Below the pieces are notes generated by a model, which saw only the letters and a list, made by a program, of their open reading frames with translations, did no database searches and was not told where the DNA came from. The translations under genes were made by a program, and so were the position numbers. From contig CAJJDP010000169.1 of NCBI GenBank assembly GCA_905182995.1, positions 65,182 to 129,181 of the forward strand: DNA of 64,000 bases, in the 5' to 3' direction. Within the stretch, counting starts at the first letter, position 1. Every line of letters begins with the position of its first letter. Shown here piece by piece: positions 50,101-62,503 of this stretch. This DNA comes from Paramecium octaurelia. Lineage: Eukaryota; Ciliophora; Oligohymenophorea; Peniculida; Parameciidae.

Positions 50101-53100
50101 GGAGTAGATACCTTATGATTGGAATATGAAATTAATATATTTGAATAGATTTGATGAGAAGTTAGCCTAAGAATATTCTTCAGATTTATGTTACATAGAT
50201 GCGAGAATATAGAACCTTAGTTTTTATGATAATTCCAAAGCTTATTTGAGTAACTTTACAAATTATGATACCTTGAATTACAATGTGGAGGATTCCTCTT
50301 TTGATTTGGATAGCTTGATAATTACATTTGATCCATACATGCACGAAGATCTATATTTAGAATTGAGATGTATGATAATTGATAATATTATTTAGTTTAT
50401 TGTCAGAGTGTGAAAAAGCCTGTTTTACAAGCTGAATACCCATATAATGTATTGTCCTAAAATAACAACTATTATTTAATAGCAAATATTCGAACCTATC
50501 CTTGTCAATTGGGGGAGGCTTATTACGATGGAAAATGCGAGGCTTGCGATATTAATCAAAAGAAGTTCAGTGTAGTTCCAAACTCGCCTTAATGTTAATC
50601 AATTAGTTAGGAAAGTATGCTTGATGTTACTCCAGTCGGAATCAAATTAAAATAAGGGTGGTATAGACCTTACATAGATAATGATCAATTTGAGTATTGC
50701 TTAAATCTTCCTGCTAATTGTAATGGCGGATGGATACCAGGCAACCCTTCATGCTATACTGGTCACATTGGTGCTTTATGTGAAAGTTGCGATCTATACG
50801 CTCTAAATAACGATATTCGGTATTCTAATACTGAGAAGTATGTCTGCTCTCCTTGCCAAAACACTAAAGATTCAAGTATAGGAATATTAGCAGGAAATAC
50901 CATTGCAACAGTGGCTTCTATCACCTTATCGGTAAAAGGTACATACGAATTGGTCAATCAGTTTTTGATGGTTAAAAGTTTGGTTTTAATGGGAGCTAGA
51001 TTCAATCAGAATGCTAATCAATTGGCCACGCTCATCAAAATGTTAACAAACTATTTCCAGATCATACAAATCGTTAATCAATTCTAATTGGTTTTACCTA
51101 AGGGATTGACCAAAACCACTGATGCTGCAGGTAACCCTACGAAATCAAGCTCATTTAGTTTGGATTGTCTACTTCAACCAATGACAGACATCAATATGCT
51201 GTACTTTAGAATGATTTGGGCTCTGGTTATGCCCTGCATCTATTTGATCATATATTTTGTACAATACTTCTTTGGAGTCATGATTGGTAAAATACCTTAC
51301 AAGGCTCCTATGATTACCACAGCCTTTATCTATATGTTCATTTTTACACAGCCAACTCTAGTAGGAGGGTTCATCTAATTGGGAAGTTCAAGAATCATAT
51401 CTGGTGTCAATTGGGTTTAAGCAGATGTTGCTTATCGAAGTGACACTGATGAACATTAATTATGGGTTGCTGCATTCGTTGCGCCTATGATTGTCATCTG
51501 GGTTGCTCTCCTGCCATTGATATTCCTTTATCGAGTTTACACTTATAGATTCCACTTGAATAATCGACATATTCGTTCGAGATGGGGATTCTTTTATAAT
51601 GAATACGACACCTCAGCCTATTATTGGGAGTTTGTGAAAATCTTTCAGAAAGAATTAATGGTTATCTTTCTCACCTTTTATGAGGATTACGTTCTCATAA
51701 AGGGGGCTCTGGTAATCCTGGTCTTGCTTTACTATTCATGGATCTAAATTAATACTAAACCATATGCAAATAATGATCTCAATCATCTTGATCGTTATTC
51801 GACTATCGTATGCATCATCACCTTATTGATTGGTTTATTAATTTACACCTCCCAGGAATATGACACATAATATCTAATAATTATCATGTTTGTTTTATTA
51901 GGTATTTTCAACTTGTTATTCTTGATACAAATCATATTTAAGATATTCGAAGGCTATCTAGTTAAACTTTCAGATAAGATCGACCCATTTAGAGATAAAA
52001 TCGTAGCTCGCAAGCCTAATATCATTTATCAATATCCAAGTCTAAGAAAATTCCTGAGGAATAAACAAAAAACCACTCAAAGAGTTAATGAACTCTGGTG
52101 TGCATTGAGGTCTTACACTAAAGAACAAATAAGAAATAGGAGAAACAACTTACCAAAATATGAATTGATTAACAATGCTCCCTATGACTTTGAGGCAGCC
52201 AAATTACCTAGAGACCTTGCAGCAGCAATCATTCCAATTATGGATGACTAAGTTCCAGAATATTTAATGAGTGGAGCCGCCAAGGAATTCTTGGAAAAAG
52301 CCAATGGACTTGCTGATACTTTTAAAGATGATCCGAATCAAACTAAATAAGAGAAGAAGCCAGATAATAATAAGGATTAGGGATTTTTGGGTGGCTTGAA
52401 ATCATATATGCCTTAATCTGTGAAGGATAAAATTGAGAAAGCAGAAAAAAAGATTGATGATGTTAAGAAAATGAAAGAGCAAACCGAGAATATTGTAGCC
52501 AAAGGAAAATAATTAGGAGGAATTAAGGATTAGCCTACAAATGAGGAGGAGGCCAAATTAAAATAGAATGAAGATCCACAATAAAAGCAAAGTGAACAAG
52601 AGAAAGAGAAAGAATAGGGAGGAGGAGGATTCTTTGGATCTATCAAATCATTTATGCCCGATAGTGTGAAAGAATAAATTAAGAAGGCTGAAGAACAATA
52701 AAAATAAATTCAAAAAAATATAGATGAAGCTAAAAAAATGAAGGAGAAACTTGAATTAGCTGCCTAAAATAAGGACAACTTACTTTAAACTGGAGTTGAT
52801 TTCATGCCTGAAGAGATGAAGGCTCAAATGAAGAAGGTTGAGGAAGAAAAAAAGAAATTAGAATAATAATATTAACAAGCTAAAGAGATGGCCGAAAAGG
52901 CTTAAAATACTGCTAACAATATTCAAAAGGGTAATGTCTAAGGATTATTACCAGGCGACATCTAAAATAAATTAAAAGATTTAGAAGAATAGAAAAAAAA
53001 TTTAGAAAATAACTTCCAGAACCAATTGAATACCGAAAAGTCTCCCTTAGATATCGGTAATCAATCATAGCAATTCCTGTTGAATTAGGACAGTTAGTTT

Positions 53101-53178
53101 GACGTCTTTAAAAATGACCCCATGCGTATAACTAATAGCAACTTCTAAAATTTTGGTGATAATCTAAAGAAAAAATGA
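44141..53178 (+). CDS. giant receptor-like membrane protein (Cys-rich, beta-helix, multi-helix)
   Basis: 2,986 residues; introns 44215-44237, 44373-44400 and 50370-50395 close the model. A signal peptide (MLWLVSMMSFAVNG) is followed by about 600 residues of furin/growth-factor-receptor-like Cys-rich repeats (CLKCSRYCMQCDETGCQ and others). About 1,400 residues of beta-helix repeats with Asn ladders follow. An EGF-like CYTGHIGALCESC motif leads into a multi-helix membrane region (about residues 2220-2580). A cytoplasmic tail holds four related segments (YMPQSVKDKIEKAE, FMPDSVKEQIKKAE, FMPEEMKAQMKKVE, LLPGDIQNKLKDLE). The layout resembles large ciliate surface proteins. The ligand and whether the helices form a channel are unknown. 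Confidence 0.88.
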
Positions 53179-53273
53179 AAATATTCTATTGATTTAATTA
53201 TTATAATAATTATATGTAATCTATGGTAAATGGAAATGATTTCGTTAACGTTTCCAATAAATATTAAATTTAC

Positions 53274-54703
53274 TCAAGTTGGTTTACTTTTTACAATTAA
53301 TTCGATTTGATTTGTAGATAAATTGTCATCGATTTAAGCATGAATATTCTTATGATATTATGTTCGATGATATTAGAATAAATATAATAAAGGGAGAAAA
53401 CCTACAGCAGATAAGAATAGCATCAATTAATTCATTTATTGATAGTTTTCAAAATTTTCAACTTGCAACATATTAGCTACAACAAAAGAGAAACTTGTTA
53501 TTTCTATAGAAGTTAATTGAGAATCAATACCTATATTGATGCAAGCAAATGTTAACCCGAAGCCAGTTCCAACCATATGAGACGGAACAATTAATGGTAT
53601 ATGAGGCCACATAACAGCATAATATGTTCCAAAGAATAATCCATTGAGAATGCTTCCGATTAAAGGGAATGCAACGCATGCTGTATCACATTCCGTATCA
53701 AATAAAAGATTGAGGTAGTTAATAATTAACAAATACTAGCAATTAACAAAATTTCAATATTCTTTCCTTTCTTGTCTATATAATGTCCAATAATGGGACT
53801 TAATATTGCTGAAAGATAATAGGGAATGCTAAATAGTGTGTTTGCAGTATTTTAATCTAGTTTATATCTAAATTTTCTTATGAGAATTACATGTGCTTAA
53901 ACATTTCTACAGAATTGTAACCAAAAATAAAAAATGCTGCATAACAGGTTACACAACTTATCAATGTTACATAGAATTCAAGACTAAATTGTTTAATTTA
54001 TCTAAGATCGACGCTATCTAATTTTTAGTCGGATGCTTGATCTCTCAGATCACTGCATCGGTCAATTTAAGTGAGAATGATGATGATTAGAAAACTTAAA
54101 CTTGCTATATAGAGACACATCAACAAACACGTAGACAGATCATTATTGGAGGATGTATATAGATAAGGATAAATGATGGCAGCTGCAATTGACCCCAACC
54201 TGCAAATACCTGTATCAATTCTATGATAGTTTTTTTGAGTACCCAAATGCAAGAGAGTTTTCCTTCCCCTTAAACCATTTGTTAATGTAATAACTCTCAG
54301 CCACAAAACCACTTGATTCAAATAATCCAAAAATAAATCTACCAACCACCATCATAATAAAACTTTTCAAAATTACTGACATGAAACACATCACTTTATT
54401 TATATTTCTATAATAAATACGTTAACCCACAACAACTATGGAAGCAAAAAAAACATAGGATCGTCTCACTCCAAATGTGTCTATTATCAAACCACCAATT
54501 AATGACATGATCATATTTGGAAATGATCGAAATGACAATAAATAATTAATTTCCGCCTATGACACCTCAAAATACGATTTGATCTGCTCTCCCAATAGAG
54601 CTGGATATTCCCCTATTAAGAACTGCACTAATGGGTAAACACCAATTAGCACTAAAATAAACCATCTTAGGTTTGTATCATGCCAAGAAGTCATTTTTTC
54701 CAT
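53274..54703 (-). CDS. major facilitator superfamily transporter
   Basis: Twelve-helix MFS pattern: WFILVLIGVYPLVQFLIGEY, the first-loop LIGGLIIDTFGVRRS (A motif), GRFIFGLFES, KGKENSLAFG, GSIAAAIIYP, the second-half loop SPIIGHYIDKKGK, PLIGSILNGLFFG and MWPHIPLIVP. Introns at 54394-54420 (27 nt, AAG, no stop), 54221-54242 and 53868-53890. Near 53.72 kb the frame changes by one base with no standard intron: either a 56-nt GTA...CAG intron or a single-base frameshift. It resembles the MFSD1-type branch; the substrate is unknown. If intact it has about 435-450 residues. Confidence 0.8.
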
Positions 54704-54811
54704 TATTTAAATTTTATATTATATTACTTTCTTTCATAATTGATTATAAATTATAAATTCATATCTCCATAACTCTCTATTATATTTAATATATAAAATT
54801 CAAATATTAAA

Positions 54812-56496
54812 ATGTCTGTCAGAGCCTTATACTAATCACAATAGGATGTGGGTAGAAATATCAAAAGGTAATGAATTACACAAATAAATTAGTTCAAAAA
54901 AAAAGTACACTTGGAAGTTTAGCATTGATGATAAGGATCATACCATTGAACTGTTTGTATCAGGTTTGTCAGGAAAAAAGAAAGTTGTGCATAATGGCAA
55001 AACTTTAAGAGAAGAAGCATCGTATTTTTATTTTATTTATCTTTTATTTAGGGTTTTAGGAAGCTTTAATTATTCCATGACCATCTCAAGTAATTTATTA
55101 ACAATCTCTAATAACGGAGATTTATATGACCTCAGGATAAACAATATGCAATTTAGTCATCTTTATCACAATGGTATTACATTTTCTGAATTTAGAAAAA
55201 ACAAAAAAAGAATTTTAATTCGAAGATGGATACAATGAAGGAAACAATTAAGAGGACTATTACTCTAAATTGCCAAAGCCTTCTAAATAAAACAAACCAT
55301 TATACAAAGAGGAAGACTAAGGCTATGATTTTGGATTGGTTGATGATATAGAAAGGATGGCTCCTAAGAAAGGATTGGAAGAATAAAATGAGTTCAATAC
55401 TCATTCAAATTATTAACAAAAGTTAAACATACAATTCAAACCCAAAGAAGACCCATATGCTAAATTTAACGATCCCAAACCCTAATAAAGATAAACATAA
55501 TCTTTTTCACAAAAACCCTAGCAACCACAATCATCATTTAATTAATAATAAATTAAAAATGATTTCGGTGATTTTGGCAATTTCCCAAAACCTCCAACCA
55601 CAACAGCCAATGACAATGTCTTTGGAAATTTTGGATTCGGATTTAATGACTCCTAATAACAATAAGCCAAGTCCTAATAATAACCAACAAATTAATTTTC
55701 ACAAGACTTTAAACCAAATCCTTTCGGAGACTTCTAACAACCTCCACAATCACATCAACAAACTCAATCCTTCTAACAATAGGCACAACCATTTTTCTAA
55801 TAACCTCCTCAATAATAGGTGATTGAGTAGCCAAAACCAAAACCTCCTCCTCAGACCAATTTACTAGATTTCGGAGACGATCCTATCCTACCTCCGTAAT
55901 AATAGTAATTACCACCTGTTCAGTAGTAAAATTAATAATAATTGCTATACCAACAATAATAAGTTCAATAATAATAATAATAGCAATAGTAATAATAATA
56001 ATAATCTTTATATAAAAATCCAGTCAATTAGCCACTTTAATAAAACCTTTAGTATGTTTAAGCTCCTCAACAATAATAATAACAATAATAAAAAGTTCTA
56101 CCTTAAGATTTGTTGGATGCTTTTGATGATCCAGAACCTGTAGTACCACAATAAAATCAACAGTAGTAGCCTTAATTCAATATAACTTCATTGTATTAAT
56201 AATAAGTAATTGTCAACTTTATTTTAGGCCAATGTACCCATTTAGTCATCGATAGCAACATCATCACCCCCTTAATAATAATAATATGTAATGATATTAT
56301 TTACATTAATTAGAGATAAAGTATGCCTAATCAATATCAGCCTTAACCTTTTAACCAAATGCCATAGCAATAATATTAGAATCCATAGGTTTCAATTACA
56401 TAGTTATATAACCAACCATAAGCTTAAATCAATATGAATGTTCCAGTTTAAATAAACGTTAAAACACAGTCAACTCCGTTTGATGATGTATTTTGA
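54812..56496 (+). CDS. FAIM-domain protein with disordered Gln/Asn/Pro tail and clathrin-like motifs
   Basis: 519 residues with introns 54868-54892, 55022-55051, 55174-55195, 56206-56227 and 56288-56313; the model closes. Residues 15 to about 100 match a FAIM beta-sandwich (KKKYTWKFSIDDKDHTIELF, SGKKKVVHNGKTL). The remaining 400 residues are low-complexity Gln/Asn/Pro with repeated acidic-aromatic motifs (DFGDFGNF, NPFGDF, LLDFGDDP, LLDAFDDP, TPFDDVF). LLDFGD and LLDAFDD look like clathrin-box peptides and NPF like an EH-domain ligand, so a role in membrane traffic is possible. Long runs of in-frame TAA and TAG encode the Gln. Confidence 0.8.
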
Positions 56497-56556
56497 AATA
56501 ATATAAAAGGAAAATGGTTAATTTTATGTATTATAATTATTATTATTGAATGATCA

Positions 56557-57951
56557 TCATGTAGGAACATAGGATCTCATAATTTTGGAATTTGTCCCTT
56601 AAACTATTGAACGTCCTTATTAATTCACTTTCTCTTTCAATTCATAATTTTCAACTTCAATCAGGTTTGCCTTCTTTCTTAATTATTCATTTTATTGTTT
56701 TAATTCGTTTGTCAGTTGGTTGATGTTTTTATTCTAAATTGATGTTGAAAAATACTTGCAACTCTAGTTATTCCTTATCCATTCTCAAGCCTTGTATTTT
56801 ATCTTCATAATACTATTCTCTTCTAACAATTGATTCTTCTAATTCCTAATTCTTCTATTTCAAATTGCTGTTCTCATGTTCCAACCTATATTTTTCAACT
56901 TTGATATTCTATTCATAATCTTCCTTTTCTTATTTTAGTCTATTATTTTCTTTCTATAATTTTTCATTTATTATTTCTTTTTGATTTAAACTTTATTCCA
57001 GTTCTTCAATTTTCTAATATAGATCTATAATTTACACTATCTTGATTTTAGATCTGTTATGTATATTTTACCTTTTATTATTCTATTACCTTGTCTTTAT
57101 CATGTTTCAAAGATTCGATTTATTTATCATGTGATTAAGTCATGGATTCAATTTATTATTACTACTATCTATTTGTAGAATCTAAGTCATCTATTTCTTG
57201 AATAAGTTTGCTTTCTTTCTCAGCTCTTTGGTGGGATAATTTGATACTATTATTTAAATGAAAAATACTGTTCAGTTTCTCGTTTTTGAAGGAGATCAAT
57301 TTTTCTAGTGAGATCATCTATTAGCAATTATTTTTTCTTGCTTTCTTATTCCTCTTCATGAAGTTTTTATTAAAAGTTTTTAGCGTCATTAGAAAATTAA
57401 TCTCTTTCTTTGTTTATCGAAATATTTTCTGCTTATAATTCCTTAATCTTTCTTGATTTATCAGAAATTTCTTAACCTAAACTATCTATCTCAAATTCAA
57501 AATCCTTTTTCTAACTCTCTGAATCATTTACTAAAGTCTAATATCTTTTATCTAATTCTTCATATTATAAAATTAATTTCATATTATCCTATTCAAATTT
57601 TACATTTTTATTTTTCACCTCCCTAATCTTACTATCTGCATCCTTATTTGAACTTAATAAATCTTCATATTTTCTTTAATATTCCTATTTCAAATCCCTA
57701 ATCTCATTAATCTCAGCTGATAATTTTTCATTTTTTAATTGATGCTCCTTTAATTGTTTTTTATACAAATCACAATCTCTTTACAATTCTTTAACTTTAC
57801 CAAGAACTTCTTTGTAATTTTTCAATAATGTATGGTTTTCTTATGTCAACTCTTTCACTTTCTCAGCCCAATCATCTTTCTGTAAGCGTTCTTAATTTTA
57901 AATAGAATTATTTACTGTATAGATTAGCCATCTAGTCTTATATTGTTCCAT
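56557..57951 (-). CDS. long coiled-coil protein
   Basis: 442 residues with three 22-nt GTA...TAG introns (one more starts in each of the three TTT-rich spots of the frame); the model closes. It begins MEQYKTRWLIYTVNNSIQNQ and is then almost entirely heptad-patterned coiled coil rich in Lys, Glu, Gln and Asn, ending in a short basic tail. A Trp in the N-terminal segment recalls small dimerisation heads, but no domain is certain. It is probably cytoskeletal or centrosomal; this is only inferred from composition. Its start overlaps the 3' end of the upstream coiled-coil ORF by 80 nt in another frame. Confidence 0.75.
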
Positions 57952-58520
57952 TTTAAAATATATTTAAAATAATTTCACATTTTTTTTCCAACTATTCCCT
58001 AAGTGACTGATTTTCTTCAACAAATTGCTTTGATAATTGTTCTAATTAACTAATATCTTATTTGTATATTTCAATCTATTTGATTATAAATATTATTTAA
58101 ATTACAATATGTTTTTATTCAGCTATTTACTCATCGTAACCATCTAATAAAGGTTGTAACTTTTTCCAAGTAAACTCTGTTCTCAGATGGGATGCTTCTT
58201 ACTTTGATTCATTTTCATCATCATCGGTACTGGTATATGATCCAAATCTGTTAATATATTATTAAATTTCTTTTAGAGCCTTTTCAACTATTTTAATATC
58301 AATATCAATTGTTTTTACGTAATTTCTAATACATTATACTATTGTCTTTCTCTCTCTCGAGCTCGGTTTTCATCTCCTGAAGATTTTTAGTTTTATTAAC
58401 AATCTCATGTTAATTTTTCTATTAGAATGATTATTAGATGCCTAGTGCGCCTTGGTTCGGTCCAAACTGTGATTGAGCTAATGATATGTGGATGAAAGCA
58501 TTACTATTAAATCTCGACAT
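57872..58520 (-). CDS. coiled-coil protein, 3' end uncertain
   Basis: ATG at 58520-58518. Introns at 58288-58318 (31 nt) and 58076-58105 (30 nt, no in-frame stop) give about 195 residues. The N-terminus is Ser/Gln/Gly-rich, then come ELEREK and LLEKALKEIQQYINRFGSY, an acidic TDDDENESK stretch and a coiled coil (YKQDISQLEQLSKQFVEEN). The last 30 residues before the TGA at 57872 overlap the next gene and look less natural. The two may be one gene broken by an unseen intron or a sequencing indel. Confidence 0.6.
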
Positions 58521-58569
58521 TAACTTTCAAATTTTATTTTGAAAATAATTATATAAATTTTATCATTAA

Positions 58570-60830
58570 ATGCATATTGAACATAAATCAAATAAGATTA
58601 TCAACGAATTCATAAAACAATTTCCTGATGAATAAAGGAACAGCGTAATGAATTTTCTGTTAATTCTTGGATTCGACATTGCTAGAAAACTGGGATAAAA
58701 CAATCAGGCTGAACTCTATTCAACGATGAAATAGTTATCAAGTATAAAATTTGATTCACCATTATTTGTAGAATTTATCATAAATGATTACACCTAGAAT
58801 GGCTAAAGTGAGTTGCGAGAAGAGATTAAGAAAATTTAGCAATAATTGGTTCAACTAAACTCATTGTTCAATAATAGTGAGAACGAGTAAATGTAATCGA
58901 AGAGCTAGGATATCTATCGAAATCAACCTTAAAATAGGCCTTAATATAGTCATAACAGATTTTATACATAGAATGATATGGAGGATTAATTAAATGCAAG
59001 AATAAGAGAAGAACAATAACTTAGTACAAATTCAAAAAATTAATTCAAACCTGCCAAAAGAAATAATAAAAATAAATCACCATTGTAACAAAATAATAAT
59101 AATTTAACTGCCAAAATAACTGAATCCCCACCTCCTCCTATGATTTATTAAAAGACTGTAAGCAGCAAATTCAATATTAAACCCCACTTAGATGATCATT
59201 AAATGTAATTTAAAATTTTTACTGTTTTAGTAAATAGTTGCTTTACTCTGAAAATGAAAAAATATATTAAGATGATTTTGATTCAGTTTCAAATAGAGGT
59301 CATCATTACAATCCATCTCCAAAATCTATTAAATACACATTAAACATTTAGAACCTTGGTACTTTTTTGAATTATAATAGACAACATTGGATAAAGATTT
59401 TAAACCCATGAAACAAATAAAAAGAATAAACCTTAATAAACTTCAAATAGCAGCAGATAAAAAAAGAAAGTACCTGCATATTTATAGAATGTTGAATCCA
59501 AAATTAAACCAAAATTAGATTAGGATAAATAGGCATTTAAAAATTAAAAAAGTATTTCTTTCTAATATTTTCAGATTATGACGGTGATGAAAATCAATAT
59601 TATAACTATAAGATGTCTTCATCATAGAAAATGACTGCTAATTTTTAGAATAATAAAAATTTTATTCGTCCTAGTTAAGAATCAGATACTTATTATGAAA
59701 TATAGCAATACTTGATTAATTAATAGCATTAAAATGTCCATCTTTCTCCAGTTTAAGAAATGAAAACAGACAATGAAATTAATTATAACAAAAAAAAAAC
59801 TTAGAACTTTAGGGATAATACAAAAAGTTCATTGAAAAGCTCAAATGATGCTAACAATCTTCGGTAACATCAGCAATAAAACTTTTTTGAATAACATGAA
59901 AGCTTACCTTATGCAAATTCAATTACCCCTATTTAGGTATCTGATTTTTAAACGAGTAAATAGTAATCAGATTTAAGCTTTGATGCATTTAGAAAAAAAG
60001 CCTAATTCATATCTCCATATGTAAAACAAAAATATAATTTTAGGCAATATCTTTACAGCAAAGCTCTTAACCAATTCAAACAGCTTAAAAACCGTAAAGA
60101 AATGATGAAGAAAGCAGTGAAAGTTTTTCCAATTTTACACCACCAAATAAAGAAGTTAGAGAATTTTTATCAAAACAGTGCATTTATTAAGACTAAGATT
60201 GAGATTTAATTTACCTTTAGTTTTATTTATGTTCAAAATATTTAGACTGCTTGAGACACTAGGCCGATTCTTTAAGAAACCACCAGCAGGGACAGGGAGG
60301 CGAATTGCTATGTCTCCATTCTTTAAGAATATTCTAACTGAAGACGAAGAAGAAAACTTCAAAAGATAGGAGATATTTTATGATCCACATGCGTAAAATA
60401 TCAACATAATTGAAGATTTTATTTGAGACAGCAGAAAATATAGTCTTACTAAAATGAACTAATGCAGAAAAATCATTCAAGGCATAACGAAAGCGGTTTA
60501 TCTGAATTAGGTATTTTTGATCTCAAAAAAGTAGTGATTACAGCTAAAATGCCATAAAGAAATCAGTTGTCAAACACTGGCGATTATTAAATTCGCAATT
60601 AAGATAGCTTTCTTCATTCAATTCAACTTGGTAGAAAGGGAGCTGATAATCATTTTTTTAGCTTAGATGACGTTGAATCAATTTATAGCTCCTTTGAATA
60701 GGATATTAATTTTGATATGTAATACTTTTAAATATTCATAGAGAGGACAGCTTAGTATACCAGCATTGAAAAATTCTCAGTTATTTAATAATATAAATTA
60801 CATAATTCTTTAATTATCATTTTTGAATGA
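58570..60830 (+). CDS. disordered Gln/Asn/Ser-rich protein with helical N-terminus
   Basis: 707 residues. Introns at 59205-59230, 59359-59380, 59552-59574, 60021-60043, 60178-60197 (GTG...AAG) and 60393-60415 (AAG) bring five frame segments together and the model closes. Residues 1 to about 110 form a helical domain (MHIEHKSNKIINEFIKQF ... LYSTMKQLSSIKFDS). The rest is low-complexity Gln/Asn/Ser/Lys with acidic patches (TEDEEENFKRQ) and a possible hydrophobic helix near 60.2 kb. No known domain. Its TGA overlaps the ATG of the PARP gene by the ATGA pattern. Confidence 0.7.
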
Positions 60831-62503
60831 AAAAAAACAATCGTTAAAGAATTGACAATGATTCATCCATTAGAACAAGAAATAGGTAGAAATCTATTAA
60901 TCAGAATGAAGAAAAAAAAAGAAAACAAATAGATGAGGAATTTGAGAAACAAAAATAACAAGCAAAATTATAAGTTCAAAATTTACTTTTAGATGAAAAT
61001 AGTTGCAGCAAAGCTGATATAAAAAAAGAGATTGTTAAAGGAAGAGTAGCAGTAGATGAATGTTTTATTTACAAAGCTGACTACCATGTTTACGAGATCA
61101 ATAATAAAATTTATGATTCTTTATTGAACCAAACCAATATTGCTCAAGGCAATAACAACAACAAATTTTACATAGCATAAATCCTAGAAAGTGATAATTA
61201 GCCTTGTATAATTCTCTACCTATTTTAGTTAAGTATTATTTTTTCACAAGATGGGGAAGAGTAGGTTAAAAAGGGTAACATGCGGCAAAATAATTATCTC
61301 TCTAATCTTGTATTGAAGAATATGAAAATAAAATCTATGAGAAAACTGTTACAGGCGATTACAAAATGTTAGAGAAATTTCTTATTAAGCAAAATTCAGA
61401 GCTATCTAATGACTTGGCGCATTATGAAAAATCAAAGTTATAAAATGAAATTAAAGATTTACTTAAACTTATTTACGATGTTAAAATGATGGATAAACAA
61501 ATGATGGAGTATATAATATAATATTAATTTCAGGATTGGTTATGATTCTTCAAGAATGCCATTGGGGAAGTTAGGCAATCAAACCATAAAAAAAGGTTAT
61601 AGTTTATTAAAGAAGATTGCAGAAGCAATAAATGAAACAAAATTAACGAAACCAAAAAAAAAGTGTTTATTAGAAAGCTTATCATCTGATTTTTATTCTT
61701 ATATTCCTCATAACAACGGCTACTCAAAATTAAAATCCTTAGACACTAATTAAGACATAAAAGAAAAATTAGAAATGTTGGCTTCTTTAGAGGCAATTGA
61801 AATAGCAACAAGTTTGATCTAAAATGAAAGTGGAAATCTTTTTGACAATTACTACTTAAAGTTAAATTCAGCAATTAAGTTGGTTGATACAGATTCCGAA
61901 GATTACGAGTTAATTCAAAAGTATGTTGATAATACTCATGGAAGTACTCATTCTTCTTACAATCTCAAAATTTTAGAAATATTTAAGATTAAGAGGAAAG
62001 GAGAAAAGGATAAATTTAAGAATGTGGGCAATAGGATGTTGTTATGGCATGGTTCAAGATTAACAAATTTTGTAGGTATTATAAGTCAAGGTTTAAGAAT
62101 TGCCCCTCCTGAGGCACCATGTACTGGATATATGTTTGGAAAAGGAGTTTACTTTGCAGATTCTGTTTCTAAATCAGCAAATTATTGTTGTACATCTCCT
62201 TCAAATCCTGTTGGATTAATTTTATTATGTGATGTAGCTCTAGGAAAATGGTAGGAAAGAACTGAGGCTGATTATGAGGCAAGTAATTTAGAACCTGACT
62301 GTTAAAGTACAAAAGGAATTGGGAAAATGGCTCCTGATGAAACTGTTGAATTTTAAGATATGAAAGTTCCGATAGGAATACTAGAGGATCAGCAACTTAA
62401 GAGCGATTTGATGTATAATGAATACATAGTTTATAATGTGGACTAAGTAAGGATAAAATATTTGGTAAAATTGGAATTTTTATATAAATAAAAAATGAAG
62501 TGA
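60827..62503 (+). CDS. poly(ADP-ribose) polymerase, WGR and catalytic domains (PARP1/2/3 type)
   Basis: 542 residues with introns 61228-61250 (23 nt, GTT...AAG) and 61509-61533 (25 nt, CAG); the model closes. A basic N-terminus of about 70 residues (DNA contact, no zinc finger) is followed by the WGR domain (GRVAVDECF and WGRVGQKG, Trp near 135). A helical regulatory domain begins at [15 protein letters not shown]. The catalytic domain has His392 in [13 protein letters not shown], Tyr426 in [17 protein letters not shown] and Glu516 in NEYIVYN. The H-Y-E triad with normal spacing predicts polymerase activity, using NAD+ at DNA breaks. The size and lack of zinc fingers resemble PARP2/PARP3. Confidence 0.95.

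Noticed and set aside
57904-57928. 25-nt GTA...AAG stretch considered as an intron in the coiled-coil gene
   Set aside because: Treating it as exon gives a clean start (MEQYKTRWLIYT) and a model that closes without it.
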